64,000 nt of DNA. Source: Cohnella fermenti (GTDB taxonomy: Bacteria > Bacillota > Bacilli > Paenibacillales > Paenibacillaceae). Position numbers and translations under genes: made by a program. A model generated the notes under the pieces. It was not told where the DNA came from. It searched no databases and was given only the letters and a program-made list of their open reading frames with translations. Shown here one piece after another: positions 28,188 through 40,600 of this stretch. The DNA lies in the NCBI RefSeq assembly GCF_004801405.1, contig NZ_SSOB01000008.1, forward strand, positions 62,001 to 126,000, read 5' to 3'. Within the stretch, counting starts at the first letter, position 1. The number at the start of each line of letters is the position of its first letter.

Positions 28188-28271
28188 AGAGAAGAAGGCA
28201 TTACGTGAAGAAGATCGCTCCAGGAGCCGACAGGCGGCCCGAGGGCGATCTTCTTCGTTGTTGCCGGATGG
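28170..28271 (+). repeat. 102-bp direct repeat, left copy
   Basis: Covers the last codons of selO (TFCGT and stop) and its terminator. It matches 54618-54719 in 100 of 102 positions (difference GT/AC at 28205-28206). The pair brackets the 26-kb RHS island. Confidence 0.95.
28207..28262 (+). terminator. selO terminator
   Basis: GAAGAAGATCGC (28207-28218) pairs with GCGATCTTCTTC (28245-28256) around a GC-rich loop that has its own pairing; GTTGTT follows. Same structure in the right copy of the direct repeat. Confidence 0.75.
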
Positions 28272-28456
28272 TGGATGGTAGGCGTACGTCCGAATAATTG
28301 AATTAATTCCTCTGAGTTCGACTCGATTCGACAAAAGTAAACATAATACCGCAAAAATGTATATAGAACATTAAAATATTTTAATTTATATTAAATGGGT
28401 GTCGAGAAAGCTATAGGAAATAGTCCAAAATGTCGAGTTGAGAGGGCGAATCGGGA
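28272..28456 (+). promoter_or_regulatory. AT-rich upstream region of the giant RCC1 gene
   Basis: Sharp drop in GC after the direct repeat. Holds a perfect 16-bp palindrome ATTAAAATATTTTAAT at 28370-28385 and a likely leader before the start. No clear -35/-10 pair was found; nothing coding is seen. Confidence 0.4.
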
Positions 28457-31400
28457 ATGAAAGTTGCCAAACGTACGTGGGTCTACGGTCTTGTGTTTTG
28501 TTTGTTGTTGCAGCTAATAGGCTGGGCGAGAGGGCCGGTTCAAACAGCAGTCGCAGCCGCTTACGATCCTGCTCTGCAGCCGGCGGTCATCGCGGGCGGT
28601 ACATCTCATACGTTATTTCTTAATGTTGATGGGACAGTATCTGTCAGTGGTTCAAGTACCATTGGGAGTTTAGGGTTGGGAAGCGCAAGCTCAACAATCA
28701 CTACTCCTCAAGTCATTCCCGGGTTAAAGGGAGTTATCCAAGTCGATGCGAGGCTGAATAGTTCATACGCTCTTCTGGAAGACGGAAGCGTGATGGGGTG
28801 GGGGCAGAATGCTTCGGGTCAATTGGGGTTAGGTGATTCGATAGCCAAATACTCTCCGACCAAGATAGCGGGGCTATCCAATGTCAGGCAGATTGCGGCA
28901 GGTGACGAATTCGCCATCGCGGTACTTCAGGATGGAAGTCTCATGGCATGGGGCAAAAATGTTTACGGAGAGTTAGGAAGTTTCCCGACCGCGACAACCA
29001 CCTTGACACCGACTAAACTTACGGGCATTAGCAACGTCAAACAAGTGTCGATTGGATATAAATTTGTGACGGCATTATTGCAAGATGGAACGATGATGAC
29101 CTGGGGCTACAATGATCAAGGGCAATTAGGGAACGGCAATACAACCAATTCTTCTGTTCCGACTCTAATCTCGACTGGAACACTATCAGGACAGAGGATT
29201 ACACAGATCGTTGCAGGATATAACTTCGTATTAGCATTACTGGCTAACGGAGCAGTAAGTTCTTGGGGGGATGGGGCTCAGGGGCAATTGGGGAACAATG
29301 CAACAATTGACAGCAAGATACCGATTCTCGTATCAGGATTGTCTAACGTTAGATATATTAGTGCAGGAATGTATAGCTCCGTTGCTGTTCTGAATGATGA
29401 TACGATAATGACGTGGGGACATAATGGATACGGGCAACTTGGCACTGGCGATACTGCTACCAAGCTTGTTCCTACGCTTGTTCCTATCGATTCTCGCGTG
29501 TCTCACGCATACAACGGTTACTACAATACATTTATTGTAGACTATGATTCGAATGTCTATGCAGCGGGCTACAACTCCTCTTATCAATTGGCATTGGGGG
29601 ATAACGCGTACAAGAGTGTGTTTTCTCGAATAACAAATCTAAAAGTCCCTTCGTCTCCGCTGCTCCTTGAAGCAAACCTGAGTTATCTATTTGATGGAGA
29701 TCCTCTGGCCATAATTAGCAGCCCCTACTCGTATTCCTCTTATTTGCTCAAGGATGGGCAAGTTTATGCCTGGGGGCTCAATTCATATGGGCAGTTAGGG
29801 TTAGGGGATACAACCTCTCGTTATATTCCAACGTTGATTCCGGGGTTGTCGGGAGTTAAGCAACTGGCGGTTGGTTATTATTTTGTATTGGCATTATTAG
29901 AGGATGGAACCGTTAAGGGATGGGGCTACAATTCTAGCTACCGTCTAGGGCTAGGAACTACGACATCGCAATATAGTCCAGTAACAATCAACATGGGCGG
30001 GGACAAAATAAAGCAAGTTGCAGCGGGTTATGATCATGCATTGGCGCTTACGGAGAATGACAATATTTTAGGTTGGGGGTCGAACAGCTACGGTCAGCTC
30101 GGGCTGGGGACATCAACGATTGCAAGCAAGGCCACTCCGACTCTTATCGCTACTTCTTCAGGGATGAAGCAAGTAGTTGCCGGTAATTATTATTCGTTAG
30201 GCTTATCGGAGAACGGGAAAGTATATTCATGGGGACTTAATACGAACTATCAGTTGGGACTGGGCACTTCTCAAAGTAGCATTCTTTATTCCATGACCTT
30301 AGTGTCGTCGATAGAGAATGTTGCAATTACACAATTGGCGGCCGGTTCCGCACATGTATTAGCATTGGATAGCAGCGGCAATGTATACGCCTGGGGCTAC
30401 AATTATTATTCCCAGTTGGGTATGAATGGGACAGCCAGCTTATCAAGCCCAACTCTTCTTCCCATCACCGGCATTAAACAAGTTGCAGCAGGCTATTCCG
30501 ATTCCATGGCTCTAATGAACGATGGAACCGTCATGTTCTGGGGACGGAATATCTACGGGAAGTCCGGGAACAGTGGGACGGGAAGCACCGTTACGGTACC
30601 AACCCAAATACCTAATTTAACCTCGATCAAACAAATCTCCAGCGGATATTTCCATTCACTGGCCATGGATCAATCCGGAGGCATCACGTCATGGGGGTAT
30701 AATTCCTACGGGCAACTTGGCTTAGGAGTATCCAATTCATCCACTAATTCAATTCCTGCCCCTGTGACTTTCGGAGCGGATCTGGCCTCTATTCGAGGCT
30801 CCGTCAGCGGTCCGTACGACAGTAAAGTTAGGTTAAAATATTATCTGGATGAAGAGACGCAACCGCGTGAGGAGAAGACGATTCGCGTACCAACGACAGG
30901 AACAGCCGACTACAGCTTCTCACCGCTGGATAACAGCACACTGTCGAACGGATCTCACACCATCCGAGTGGTATCCAGCACTCCCTATCAAACAACCCAG
31001 AAGACGCTTACGCTATCGATTGATCGCGAGGCTTCCGCTCTTCCAACAACTATAACACCATCTGCAAATAGCATAACGGCAAGTATAAAAATAGATGATT
31101 CTGCTAGTGTATCGTCTTCTTCTCCATACCGCATTACCGTTGGCTCTAAAACAAGCGGCTGGGTATCCAATACCCTGTCTCAAACGGGTACGGTATCGTC
31201 GACGGAAGCCATGGACTTCTCCGGTGCGGGCGCAAGGAACATTGTTAAGCTCGCTAACGGATGGTGGGTCATTGCCGGTTATTCCGGTAATCCGGCAATA
31301 GGGATTCGATTCATGGTGTCCAAGGATAATGGGCAATCTTGGTCCCAATTAGCGACTTTGGCTGATGATGGCAGCATTGTATCGGCGCCATCTATTACAG

Positions 31401-34400
31401 CTGTTGGCAATCAAGTGGCGGGAATTGTCCGCGCCGGTTCGTCGAGTATCTGGTCGTTTTCCTTCGATGCAGTCTCCCAGGCTGACGAGAATATCATCGG
31501 CGATACGATCATGGTCGATTCTGGACAGACGGACATCTCTCTTACTGACAATGTATCCGTTGCTGTCGATTCCAATAACAAGATACATGCGGTGTGGTCG
31601 AGTAAGAATCCATCCTATTCATCGAGATATAACATTCGTTATAGCCAAAGCTCCGACGGAGGGAAGACGTGGAGTGCCGTAACCCAATTTAATGGGGGGA
31701 CGAGCTATGATTCCCTTAATCCTGAGATCGTTATTATTAACAATCTTCCGGTCATTTTCTATAGCTATAACAACGGTTCGACCTACTACATCTACAAATA
31801 TAGCTTTAATGGTTCGTCATGGTCTTTGGCCTCCATATATGCTGGAGCAGCTTACATTCAAGAGAGACCAAGCGTTTATGTGGATGGCAGCAACGTTTAC
31901 TTGGCTTGGGCGAGCAAGGATAGCACCGATACTGCGGTCACCAACATTCGATTTATGAGGTCGACAGACGGTGGAAGCACATGGCAGACATCGATTAAGC
32001 TGACAAGCGGCAACAGCTATGTGCAGAAGAATCCTGCCATTACCAAGGATAATGCGGGCAAGCTGTATGTTCTATTTAGCGGAATCGACTCGAGCGTAAG
32101 TACGGTGGCTTCCAATCTGCGCTTGGTGACTTCTGCAGATGGGACGACCTGGACAACGCCCACGGCGCTTACCTCGTTAACAAGCGGAAGTGCAGATCAA
32201 CCGTTAGTTCCAAGAAGCTTCAAGATGGATTACTTAACGAATAATCCCACTACGATTTATCAAGACACGACCAGCAATAAGACGGTAATCCGCGGAACCA
32301 ATTCCTCGGGTTACACATATACGGCGTCCGGATTGACTTCGAATACCCAGTACAAAGTCACCGTTGAAGTCAAAGATTCTTCAAGCATTATTCGATTAAG
32401 TACACAGGACGTATATACACTAGCTGCTGCCCCGACGCTTAGCGTCTCAACGAGCGGCAAGCTGCCTGTATTAACTGTAACGGACACGAATCCCGCGACG
32501 ACGCAGTATCAAATTATGTCTGGCTCGAAATATTTGACCACGGAGGGGAAGTGGGTTAATAATCCGGTCAGCTTCGCGCTTCCTTCCAAGAAACTGATCT
32601 TGACAGATTGGGACGCCAAGAAGTCTTACTCTCTTAAGGCTCGGGCATTGAATTCGGATGGTATGGAAACGGAATGGTCGCCTGCTGTTTCATTGGGCCA
32701 GACGGCTGCTCCCCCGGCATCGCCTAAGAATGTGAAGCTGCAATCAACAAGCTCTTCAGTCTTAATCAATTGGTCGCCTGTATCCGAAGCGACAGATTAT
32801 GAGATCGAGATTGACGGCCTAGCTTCGCTTATCAGCACAGGCGGAGCATTGAGCTATGTTCATTCGGGGGTAACATCCAATACACTTCATATTTATCGAG
32901 TTCGCGCATTAATTGAAGGGACGCCGGGGGCATGGAGTACGCCGCAAAGCATCCGTACACTGCTGGTGAAGCCTATCGTCCCCCTACAGATTACGGCGAA
33001 TGCCACCGCCAAGACTGCCACGATCACGTGGGCAAGCGTCGCCAATGCTTCTGCTTATGAGCTGGAATGGGATGGGAATGCAATCTCGGTGGGCAATCAG
33101 ACCCTGTTTGTTAAGAGAAACTTGCCTGTAGCCAGCCAGCATTCCTATCGCGTAAGAGCTTTAAATGCAGGTGGGGCCGGTCCATGGAGTGGGATGAAGT
33201 TCATCATGACCACCTCGGCATTGCCTAATGCTCCAGTCCCTGCTGCTTCCAGAGTTGGCCACACATCTGCGACGATTGCTTGGGCAACCTTGGATGATGC
33301 AACGGCCTATGAGGTAGAGGCGGACGGCGTATTATTCCAGGTCGGCAATGTTCCCAGCTCTGAGTTTACCGGTTTGTTGCCTCAATCGAATCACCAATAC
33401 CGGGTGCGGGCTTTGAACGAGATGGGAGCAGGCAATTGGAGCAGCCTCTTGACGATACAAACCAATCTTTTGCCTACCCCTGCCAAGACAACGGAGACGA
33501 TATCCGATACGAGCATTACCTTCTCTTGGGAAGGAGTTGAAGGGGCTGCGAGATATGAAGTGCAAGCCGATGGCAGCACAATCAGTGTAATAAGCACGAG
33601 TTATACCCATTCGTCCCTCCAACCGGAATCCAACCATAGCTATCGGATTCGTGCCGTTTCAAGCGCAGGGTATAGCGGCTGGACGGAAATCATGACCTAT
33701 TCGACATTGCCGCTTAAGCCGAGTATCCCGATGCAGATCAGCGCAACGGCGTCCAAGGATCAAATATATCTCACTTGGAGTGCGGTAAGTGAAGCAGTCG
33801 GCTACGAGGTCGAGATCGACGGGCAAGTCGTCATCGACAACTTTAATGCGACCACCTATACCGATATCTTGCTAGATTCCTTCTCCGAGCATCAGTACCG
33901 GATTCGATCCCGTTCGGATGCCGTGCAAGGGGATTGGAGTACCTTGATTGCGATAAGAACGCAACCGGAACGTCCTGCGACGCCTGCGAATATTGTCGTC
34001 AACTCAATGGGCAACCTCGTGACCCTGGAATGGACAGCCGATCCTTCCGCCATTCGTTACGAGGTAGAGGTTGACGGAACGGTTACCAATATAGGCGATA
34101 AATCCAAGTACACTCATCGCCGTGTCGCTAAGGGGACGGAACATCGATATCGGATTCGGACGATCAATGTTAGCGGAACAGGAGATTGGAGCGGCATCAT
34201 CATCAACAATACGGTAACTGCCAAGCTGACCAAGGCCAAGATGCTTGACTTTGGGCTGGTCGGAGTGAATGTACTGGACTTCACTAAGTATACGCTGCAA
34301 GTCTCATACGATCCGAACGCAATGGAAGTAACGGACCTGTCGACACTGACGGCGGCCAAGGAGCTTAGTGCGGGTCCGATTGCAGGGACGAGCCTGAGCA

Positions 34401-34570
34401 TCATTTCCTTCAAGCCGGGGCTTATTGTGTTTACGACGGACCACGCTGTCTCTTTGGACGAATCATGGACAGGCGTCATTAACAGCATTCAGATTAAAGC
34501 GAAGGTGTCCGGGGGTTCCTCATTGACTTATAGCGTGATCGAGAAGCCAGTTGTATCGTCGATCAATTAA
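28457..34570 (+). CDS. Giant secreted RCC1/BNR/FN3 protein
   Basis: 2037 residues. Signal peptide about 1-36; RCC1-type seven-bladed propeller repeats about 45-775 (repeated WGxNxxGQLGLG); a BNR/sialidase-like propeller about 900-1260 with Asp boxes SKDNGQSW, SSDGGKTW, STDGGSTW; several fibronectin type III domains about 1290-1915; and a C-terminal domain about 1925-2037 that resembles a cohesin-like fold. No LPXTG or SLH anchor. Ribosome site is weak. It stands 36 bp before the subtilisin-RHS gene and may be co-transcribed. Probably an adhesin or binding partner at the surface; no enzyme motif is certain. Confidence 0.85.
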   Translation: MKVAKRTWVYGLVFCLLLQLIGWARGPVQTAVAAAYDPALQPAVIAGGTSHTLFLNVDGTVSVSGSSTIGSLGLGSASSTITTPQVIPGLKGVIQVDARLNSSYALLEDGSVMGWGQNASGQLGLGDSIAKYSPTKIAGLSNVRQIAAGDEFAIAVLQDGSLMAWGKNVYGELGSFPTATTTLTPTKLTGISNVKQVSIGYKFVTALLQDGTMMTWGYNDQGQLGNGNTTNSSVPTLISTGTLSGQRITQIVAGYNFVLALLANGAVSSWGDGAQGQLGNNATIDSKIPILVSGLSNVRYISAGMYSSVAVLNDDTIMTWGHNGYGQLGTGDTATKLVPTLVPIDSRVSHAYNGYYNTFIVDYDSNVYAAGYNSSYQLALGDNAYKSVFSRITNLKVPSSPLLLEANLSYLFDGDPLAIISSPYSYSSYLLKDGQVYAWGLNSYGQLGLGDTTSRYIPTLIPGLSGVKQLAVGYYFVLALLEDGTVKGWGYNSSYRLGLGTTTSQYSPVTINMGGDKIKQVAAGYDHALALTENDNILGWGSNSYGQLGLGTSTIASKATPTLIATSSGMKQVVAGNYYSLGLSENGKVYSWGLNTNYQLGLGTSQSSILYSMTLVSSIENVAITQLAAGSAHVLALDSSGNVYAWGYNYYSQLGMNGTASLSSPTLLPITGIKQVAAGYSDSMALMNDGTVMFWGRNIYGKSGNSGTGSTVTVPTQIPNLTSIKQISSGYFHSLAMDQSGGITSWGYNSYGQLGLGVSNSSTNSIPAPVTFGADLASIRGSVSGPYDSKVRLKYYLDEETQPREEKTIRVPTTGTADYSFSPLDNSTLSNGSHTIRVVSSTPYQTTQKTLTLSIDREASALPTTITPSANSITASIKIDDSASVSSSSPYRITVGSKTSGWVSNTLSQTGTVSSTEAMDFSGAGARNIVKLANGWWVIAGYSGNPAIGIRFMVSKDNGQSWSQLATLADDGSIVSAPSITAVGNQVAGIVRAGSSSIWSFSFDAVSQADENIIGDTIMVDSGQTDISLTDNVSVAVDSNNKIHAVWSSKNPSYSSRYNIRYSQSSDGGKTWSAVTQFNGGTSYDSLNPEIVIINNLPVIFYSYNNGSTYYIYKYSFNGSSWSLASIYAGAAYIQERPSVYVDGSNVYLAWASKDSTDTAVTNIRFMRSTDGGSTWQTSIKLTSGNSYVQKNPAITKDNAGKLYVLFSGIDSSVSTVASNLRLVTSADGTTWTTPTALTSLTSGSADQPLVPRSFKMDYLTNNPTTIYQDTTSNKTVIRGTNSSGYTYTASGLTSNTQYKVTVEVKDSSSIIRLSTQDVYTLAAAPTLSVSTSGKLPVLTVTDTNPATTQYQIMSGSKYLTTEGKWVNNPVSFALPSKKLILTDWDAKKSYSLKARALNSDGMETEWSPAVSLGQTAAPPASPKNVKLQSTSSSVLINWSPVSEATDYEIEIDGLASLISTGGALSYVHSGVTSNTLHIYRVRALIEGTPGAWSTPQSIRTLLVKPIVPLQITANATAKTATITWASVANASAYELEWDGNAISVGNQTLFVKRNLPVASQHSYRVRALNAGGAGPWSGMKFIMTTSALPNAPVPAASRVGHTSATIAWATLDDATAYEVEADGVLFQVGNVPSSEFTGLLPQSNHQYRVRALNEMGAGNWSSLLTIQTNLLPTPAKTTETISDTSITFSWEGVEGAARYEVQADGSTISVISTSYTHSSLQPESNHSYRIRAVSSAGYSGWTEIMTYSTLPLKPSIPMQISATASKDQIYLTWSAVSEAVGYEVEIDGQVVIDNFNATTYTDILLDSFSEHQYRIRSRSDAVQGDWSTLIAIRTQPERPATPANIVVNSMGNLVTLEWTADPSAIRYEVEVDGTVTNIGDKSKYTHRRVAKGTEHRYRIRTINVSGTGDWSGIIINNTVTAKLTKAKMLDFGLVGVNVLDFTKYTLQVSYDPNAMEVTDLSTLTAAKELSAGPIAGTSLSIISFKPGLIVFTTDHAVSLDESWTGVINSIQIKAKVSGGSSLTYSVIEKPVVSSIN

Positions 34571-34606
34571 GAAGTTAACCTAATCTGTTGTCCTCGGAGG
34601 ATTCAT

Positions 34607-37600
34607 ATGAAGCGACTTGGCAAATCCATTCAATACGTAACGTTATTCTCTTTGCTTCTGACATCGGTGTTCAGCGACTTGTCCATCACCGCGAAGGCGG
34701 CACCAGCATCGTCCAATACGAAGGCGGAGAAGACGGAGCGTCATAAGACGCAATTGCTCGTTAAATACAAATTCTCTGCGGACGGAGCGTCCATCGAAGC
34801 GAGTGTGAGGACAAGGCTTAAGCTCGAGAAGCTGGAAGTCAAGAAGAGGAATCCAAGATCAGGAACGGAACTGCTTCAGATCGGTAGTCAGGATGATCTG
34901 AATTCCACGATTGCGGAATTACGCAAGAACCCGAATGTCGAATATGTGCAGCCCAATTATATGCTCTATTCTACTGCGATAGCGGATGCCAGATTCGAAG
35001 AACAATGGGGACTAAGCAATTCGGGGCAGAATGTGGGGCAAGCAGGAATCAGCGGCATAGACATCGGAGCGAGAGCGGCTTGGGAGACAACGATGGGGGC
35101 TTCCTCCGTCATGGTCGGCGTCCTCGACACCGGTATTGAGATCGAACATCCGGATCTCTCCGGCAATATTTACACAAATCCGAACGAGGTTCCGGACAAC
35201 GGAATTGACGATGACGGCAACGGTTATATAGACGATGTGCACGGCTTTGACTTTATTAATCGAGATTCCAGCATTTACGACAGCGCTTCGGACGACAAGC
35301 ATGGGACACACGTGGCGGGAATCATTGCTGCACAAGCGAATACAGATGGTATTCGGGGTGTAGCGCCTAATGTAACAGTTCTGCCGCTCAAGTTTATTTC
35401 GAATGGAGCAGGGTACACCTCCGATGCTATTGAGGCCATCGAATATGCGGAGAAGATGGGCGCCAGCATCATTAATATGAGCTTCGGAGGCAGCGATGCC
35501 AATCCTGCTCTTGAAGATGCTATGGCAGCAAGCGGCATGTTATTCGTTGCAGCGGCAGGCAATAACGGAGACAATTCAGAAGTGAAGCCTGTCTATCCCG
35601 CTTCGTTCGACATTCCCAATCTGCTGTCGGTAACGGCTATTGATAATAAGGGCAAGCTGGCCTCCTTCGCAGATTATGGAGAGTCCGTGGACGTTGCCGC
35701 ACCTGGGGTCAGCATTCTGAGTACAGTTCCTGGCAGCGGCTACGCCTTCTTAAGCGGGACGAGTATGGCTGCGCCATTCGTAGCGGGGATTGCCGCCTTG
35801 ATTAAGAGTATGTATGCGGATTTAACATCGAGTTCGATTGCAGAGAGAATCAAGAATGGTGTTCAGGCCTCGAGTGCACTTGCGGGTAAAGTTGGCGCTT
35901 CAGGCTGGGTGAACGCAATTGGAGCGTTGGAAGGCCAAGGCGCTTCTTCGAACGATAACGGATCTTCATCTGCGACAGGGAATTCGATACTGTCCGAAGG
36001 CAATGATACCCTGGTCGTAACTCTTGCGGTGGACGTATCTTCCGATCTTATGGAACAAATCCACTACGGAGAAGAAGGGGTTAATGTCGCAACGGGCAAC
36101 TATGGGCGAACGGAGACAGATATCAGCGTCACTTCTCCCGGCTTCGTTGTGAACTTAAGCCGAACGTACAATTCGCGAGATGATCGAACGACGAGTTCCA
36201 TGGGCCGGGGCTGGACATTTGGCTTCGAAGGCAGTGTCAAGGATGATACGACGAGCCCAACCAAGTTCAAAGTCGTTCGGCTTCCGAGCGGCGGAGCGCA
36301 GGTGTTCGTGAAGAACAGCGACGGCACCTATACGGCTAACGATTCGCACAGCACCTTGGTCAAGCAGTCGGACGGCACGCATGTGTTGACAACGGCGGAC
36401 CAATACACCTATGGATTCAACACGGCAGGTTATCTGACGTGGATGCAGGATCGCAACGGCAATAAGGTGACGATCGCTTCCGATGCGGCGGGCAAGGTTA
36501 GAAGCGTCATGGATACCGTCGGCCGAAAATTCATTATCAACTATAACGCTGCCGGTTATATCACCTCGATTGTCGATCCGATCGGGCGTAAAGTTACCTA
36601 TACGTATGATTCGCTGAATCGGTTATGGAAGGTGAACGACCCGAGTGGGAAGGACACAAGGGTATACATGTACGATAACAGCAATTATTTGACCGCCATT
36701 AAGAATGGCGCAGGCAACCTTGTGGAATCCGTCTTGTACAGCCATTCGACCGGAACGGACCAACACAAGGTCACTCGCACGATTGATGAGAACGGCCATA
36801 CTGTCCAGTACACTTACGATTCAACCAACAAAATGACCAAGCTCAAAAATATCGACGGTTTGCTGACCGTTAAGTGGTATGACACGGCCGGTTATGTGGT
36901 GAAATCTCAGGACCCGGAGGGTCGCCTGACACTTGTGGAGTATTTTACAGATTCGAGCAGCTATAACAAGTACGGAGAAGTAAAGTCGGTTACGGATCGC
37001 TATGGCAATAAAACGCAATACGAACGTGATTCCAATGGCAATGTTACAAAGTTAATCAATCCGGATGGCAACTCAAGGGCCTACGTCTTCGACTCCAAGA
37101 ACAACCTCATCAGTGAGCAGGATGAGACCGGTCGGCTTACGTACTATATTTATGACGCGAGTCAGACGCTTCTCTTGAAGAAAGTTCAGCCATTAAACGG
37201 AACAGATGCTTACAGCGATAAAGCGGATCAGACGCGGTTCGCCATTACGCAATATCAGTATTATTCGGAGGCGGAGGACGCGAAGTTGGGCCATAAAGCC
37301 AAGAAGCTGCTTCGCTCTGAGACCGATCCGGAAGGAGGCAAGACTGTTTATGCTTATGATTCTCAAGGCAATGCAACGAGCGTTACGGATCCGGATGGCA
37401 ATATCACAACCCGTTCCTATAACGGCGTTGGCTGGCTGACAACGCAGATCAGCGCGGAAGGCTATCGTACGGAACATGAATACGATTCGATTGGTCACGT
37501 CGTCAAGACGATAGGCGATGAAGGAGAAACGACGTTTAATGAATTTAATAACGACGGTCAGCAGACGCGCCAAGCGACACCGAATCAGTACAAGAACAAT

Positions 37601-40600
37601 ATGGAAGGAACCCGTTGGACCTATGATACGAACGGTCAAGTGAGCACCGTTACGGATGCCTTGGGATATACGACGAGCTATACCTATGATGTCTATGGCA
37701 ATGTGGCAAGCGTCACTCAGCCTAACGGATCCATCACGTTGTATCAATATGACGCGATGAATCGGATCAAGAAGAAGAGCTTCCAATCGAATGCAGGTTC
37801 GGAAGCATACACGCTGGAGACGTATGCATATACCGTCTTATCCAATGGCAATACACAATATTCGCGCAGCGTGTACTTGAACGAGAAGGATATCGCGACG
37901 ACAACCGTTACGTATGACGTGAATGGCCGAGAAGTTGTTAAGCAGCAACCGGACGGAACAGAAGCGACAACATCCTATTATGCGAATGGATCTGTTAGAT
38001 CCGTAACAGATGCCCGAGGCAATTCGAGCTACTATGAATACGACGGATTAAATCGTGTGACGGGAACATGGTCTCCTCTGGATGGGGGCAAGTACACCTA
38101 TAAAGGGTATACGTATGACCTTGCAGGTCGTGTGATACTGACCTCGACGGGTAAAGACCCGGTCAATGCGTTCAGTGTTCCCGCGAGAAATCGGACGATC
38201 TGGACGTCAACTGTTTATCAGGCCAACGGGACAATCGCTTCTACGCAATCCAGCGATGGAGCTGAGACGATTTATACGTATGATGCCGACAATCGGCTTA
38301 CTCGTGAAGATCACGTTGCCTCTGCCGATGAGACGTTGACAACGGAATACGTGTATAACGACTTGGGCAAGCCGCTTGCTGTCAAGAAGCATGTCCGGGC
38401 AGGGGATCTGGACGGCAATGCCTTCGACGACGATACCGATACTGTGTTGACTACCCGGTATTCCTACGATCTGGAGGGCAATCTTCTATCAACAGTGACT
38501 CCCGACGGTGTGGAATCCGTTATGACATACGATGCCTTGGGCCGATTGACTTCGACAAGCAAGGAGGGTGTAGACGAGAACGGATTGACGACGATCGTCC
38601 GAACGAGCTCGACCTATGACGGTCAAGGTCATGTCCTGAGCAGCATGGATGGGCGCGGCAATATGACAAGCTATGTGTATAACGCAGCCGGCAATCTGAC
38701 CAAGCAGGTTGACTCCGCGGGAGGAGTGCATCTATTCGCTTATGACCGCGCAAGCAGGAAGGTGGCCGAAGTGTCGCCGGGCAATTATAAGGAAGGCGAG
38801 CTTCTCTCCAAGATGAGTCGGACCGTGTACACCTACGATATTATGGGGCGTACTCAGGCTGTCACGGAATATTATGCAGAGAAGACGTTAAGTGCCTCCT
38901 ACGCATGGATGGAGACGGAGATGGCACGCGTAACGCAGGCATTCAAGTACGACGAGAATGGGAACGTCATCAAGAAGCTCGACGGTGAAGGCTACCTGGC
39001 CGGCACCGGTACGACGATTGATGCTCGTATTCAGAGCGGCTATGGGACAATTCTCTCGTATAATGCCGCGAACCTGCTTGTCACGGAACTTGATCCGGTC
39101 GGCGCGGAACGAGGCTTGAAGTGGACAACGAAGATCAGTTATGACGGAGCCGGACGTCAGGTCTCTGTGACCAATGCCAACGGCGTTGTATTCGGCAATC
39201 GATTGGATGATGCGGGGAGAACAACTGAGCAGACTCTTCAGTCCGGAACGGCTGCGCCAGAACGGGTACTGCACCGCTATGTTTACGATGCGATTGGCAG
39301 GAAGCTTAACGAGACGGATGGTAACGGTAATGTTACGACTTACACCTATAATGCCTTTAATCAGACACGGACGGTTGTCGAACAAGGGGACGACTCCATA
39401 CCGGAATTGACGTTAGTTGCGCAATACGATGCTATGGGGAGAGTGACGTCGCAGAGCAATTCGGCCAGCACGATGAATCGGTTCGCATACGATTCCTATG
39501 GCCGTATTCTTAGCGAGACGGAGTCTGGGCTAGACGGCACAGATGCAATCGTAATGAAGGATCGATACGACGCCAATGGCAACAGGCGCTATCATATCGA
39601 TGGCAATGGCTATGAGACAGAGTATCGCTATGATAGCTTGAATCGATTGACGATGACGTTAACATCCGTTACGGACGTAGCAGGCAATACAACGGTTCGA
39701 ACGGATTCCCAGAGCTATGATGCCAACGGTAATGTTATTGAGAAGAAGGATTGGCTTGGCAACAAGCAACAATTCGTCTACGACGCCCGCAACCGTCTTA
39801 TTGAGACTAAGGATGCTGCCGGGATCGTCATTGAGAAGCTGGTGTACAACGCGAATGATTCACAGCTTGCTTCGTATGACGCGCTTAACAGGGCAACCAG
39901 CTTCGCCTATGATCGCAACAATCGCCAAGTCAGCCTCACCGATCCGGCTGGCAATACCACCTCGCAGGCATACGATAACGTTGGCAATCAAGCCAGCGAG
40001 ACGGACGGCAACGGCAATATTACTCGGTACAAGTACGACGAGCAGGGGCGATTGATTAGCGTTGTCAATGCTCTGGGAGAGATTACGGCATACACGTATG
40101 ACTTGAACGGGAATAAGCTGACCCAGCGGGATGGCACCGGTCATGTTATGACCTATGAGTATAATGCTGTCAATAAGCTTGTTCGTACGATCTATCCGGG
40201 AGGTCGTACAGGACAAGAGGGAAGCTATACTTACGATCTGTCCAAGGTCGAGTCGATGACCTATACCGTTACCGGACAATTGGAGACGAGACAGGATCGT
40301 AACGGCAACACCACCGCGTATGTCTATGATGCCCATGACCGCCTTCTGTCGACGACCGTGACGGGACCGGAGCTGACTTCCGACGAGTCGGAACGACAAA
40401 TTCGTTACACGTACGACAAGAACGGCAGCCAGCTCAGTGTGACGGATTCAACCGGAACGACTCGCCGTACCTATGATTCGCTCGGACGCGTCGTCTCCAA
40501 GTCCGTTCCGGGTATCGGAACGAGCAAGTTCCAGTACGACGTGACTACGGGGTTGACAACAGGCTACTATGCGGAGATCACGACCGATGCCAAGAACAAC

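Noticed and set aside
28386-28456. Cyclic-di-GMP or other known riboswitch before the RCC1 gene
   Set aside because: The short motifs (TGTCGA, ATAGTCC) do not form the conserved core of any riboswitch class that I can recognise.
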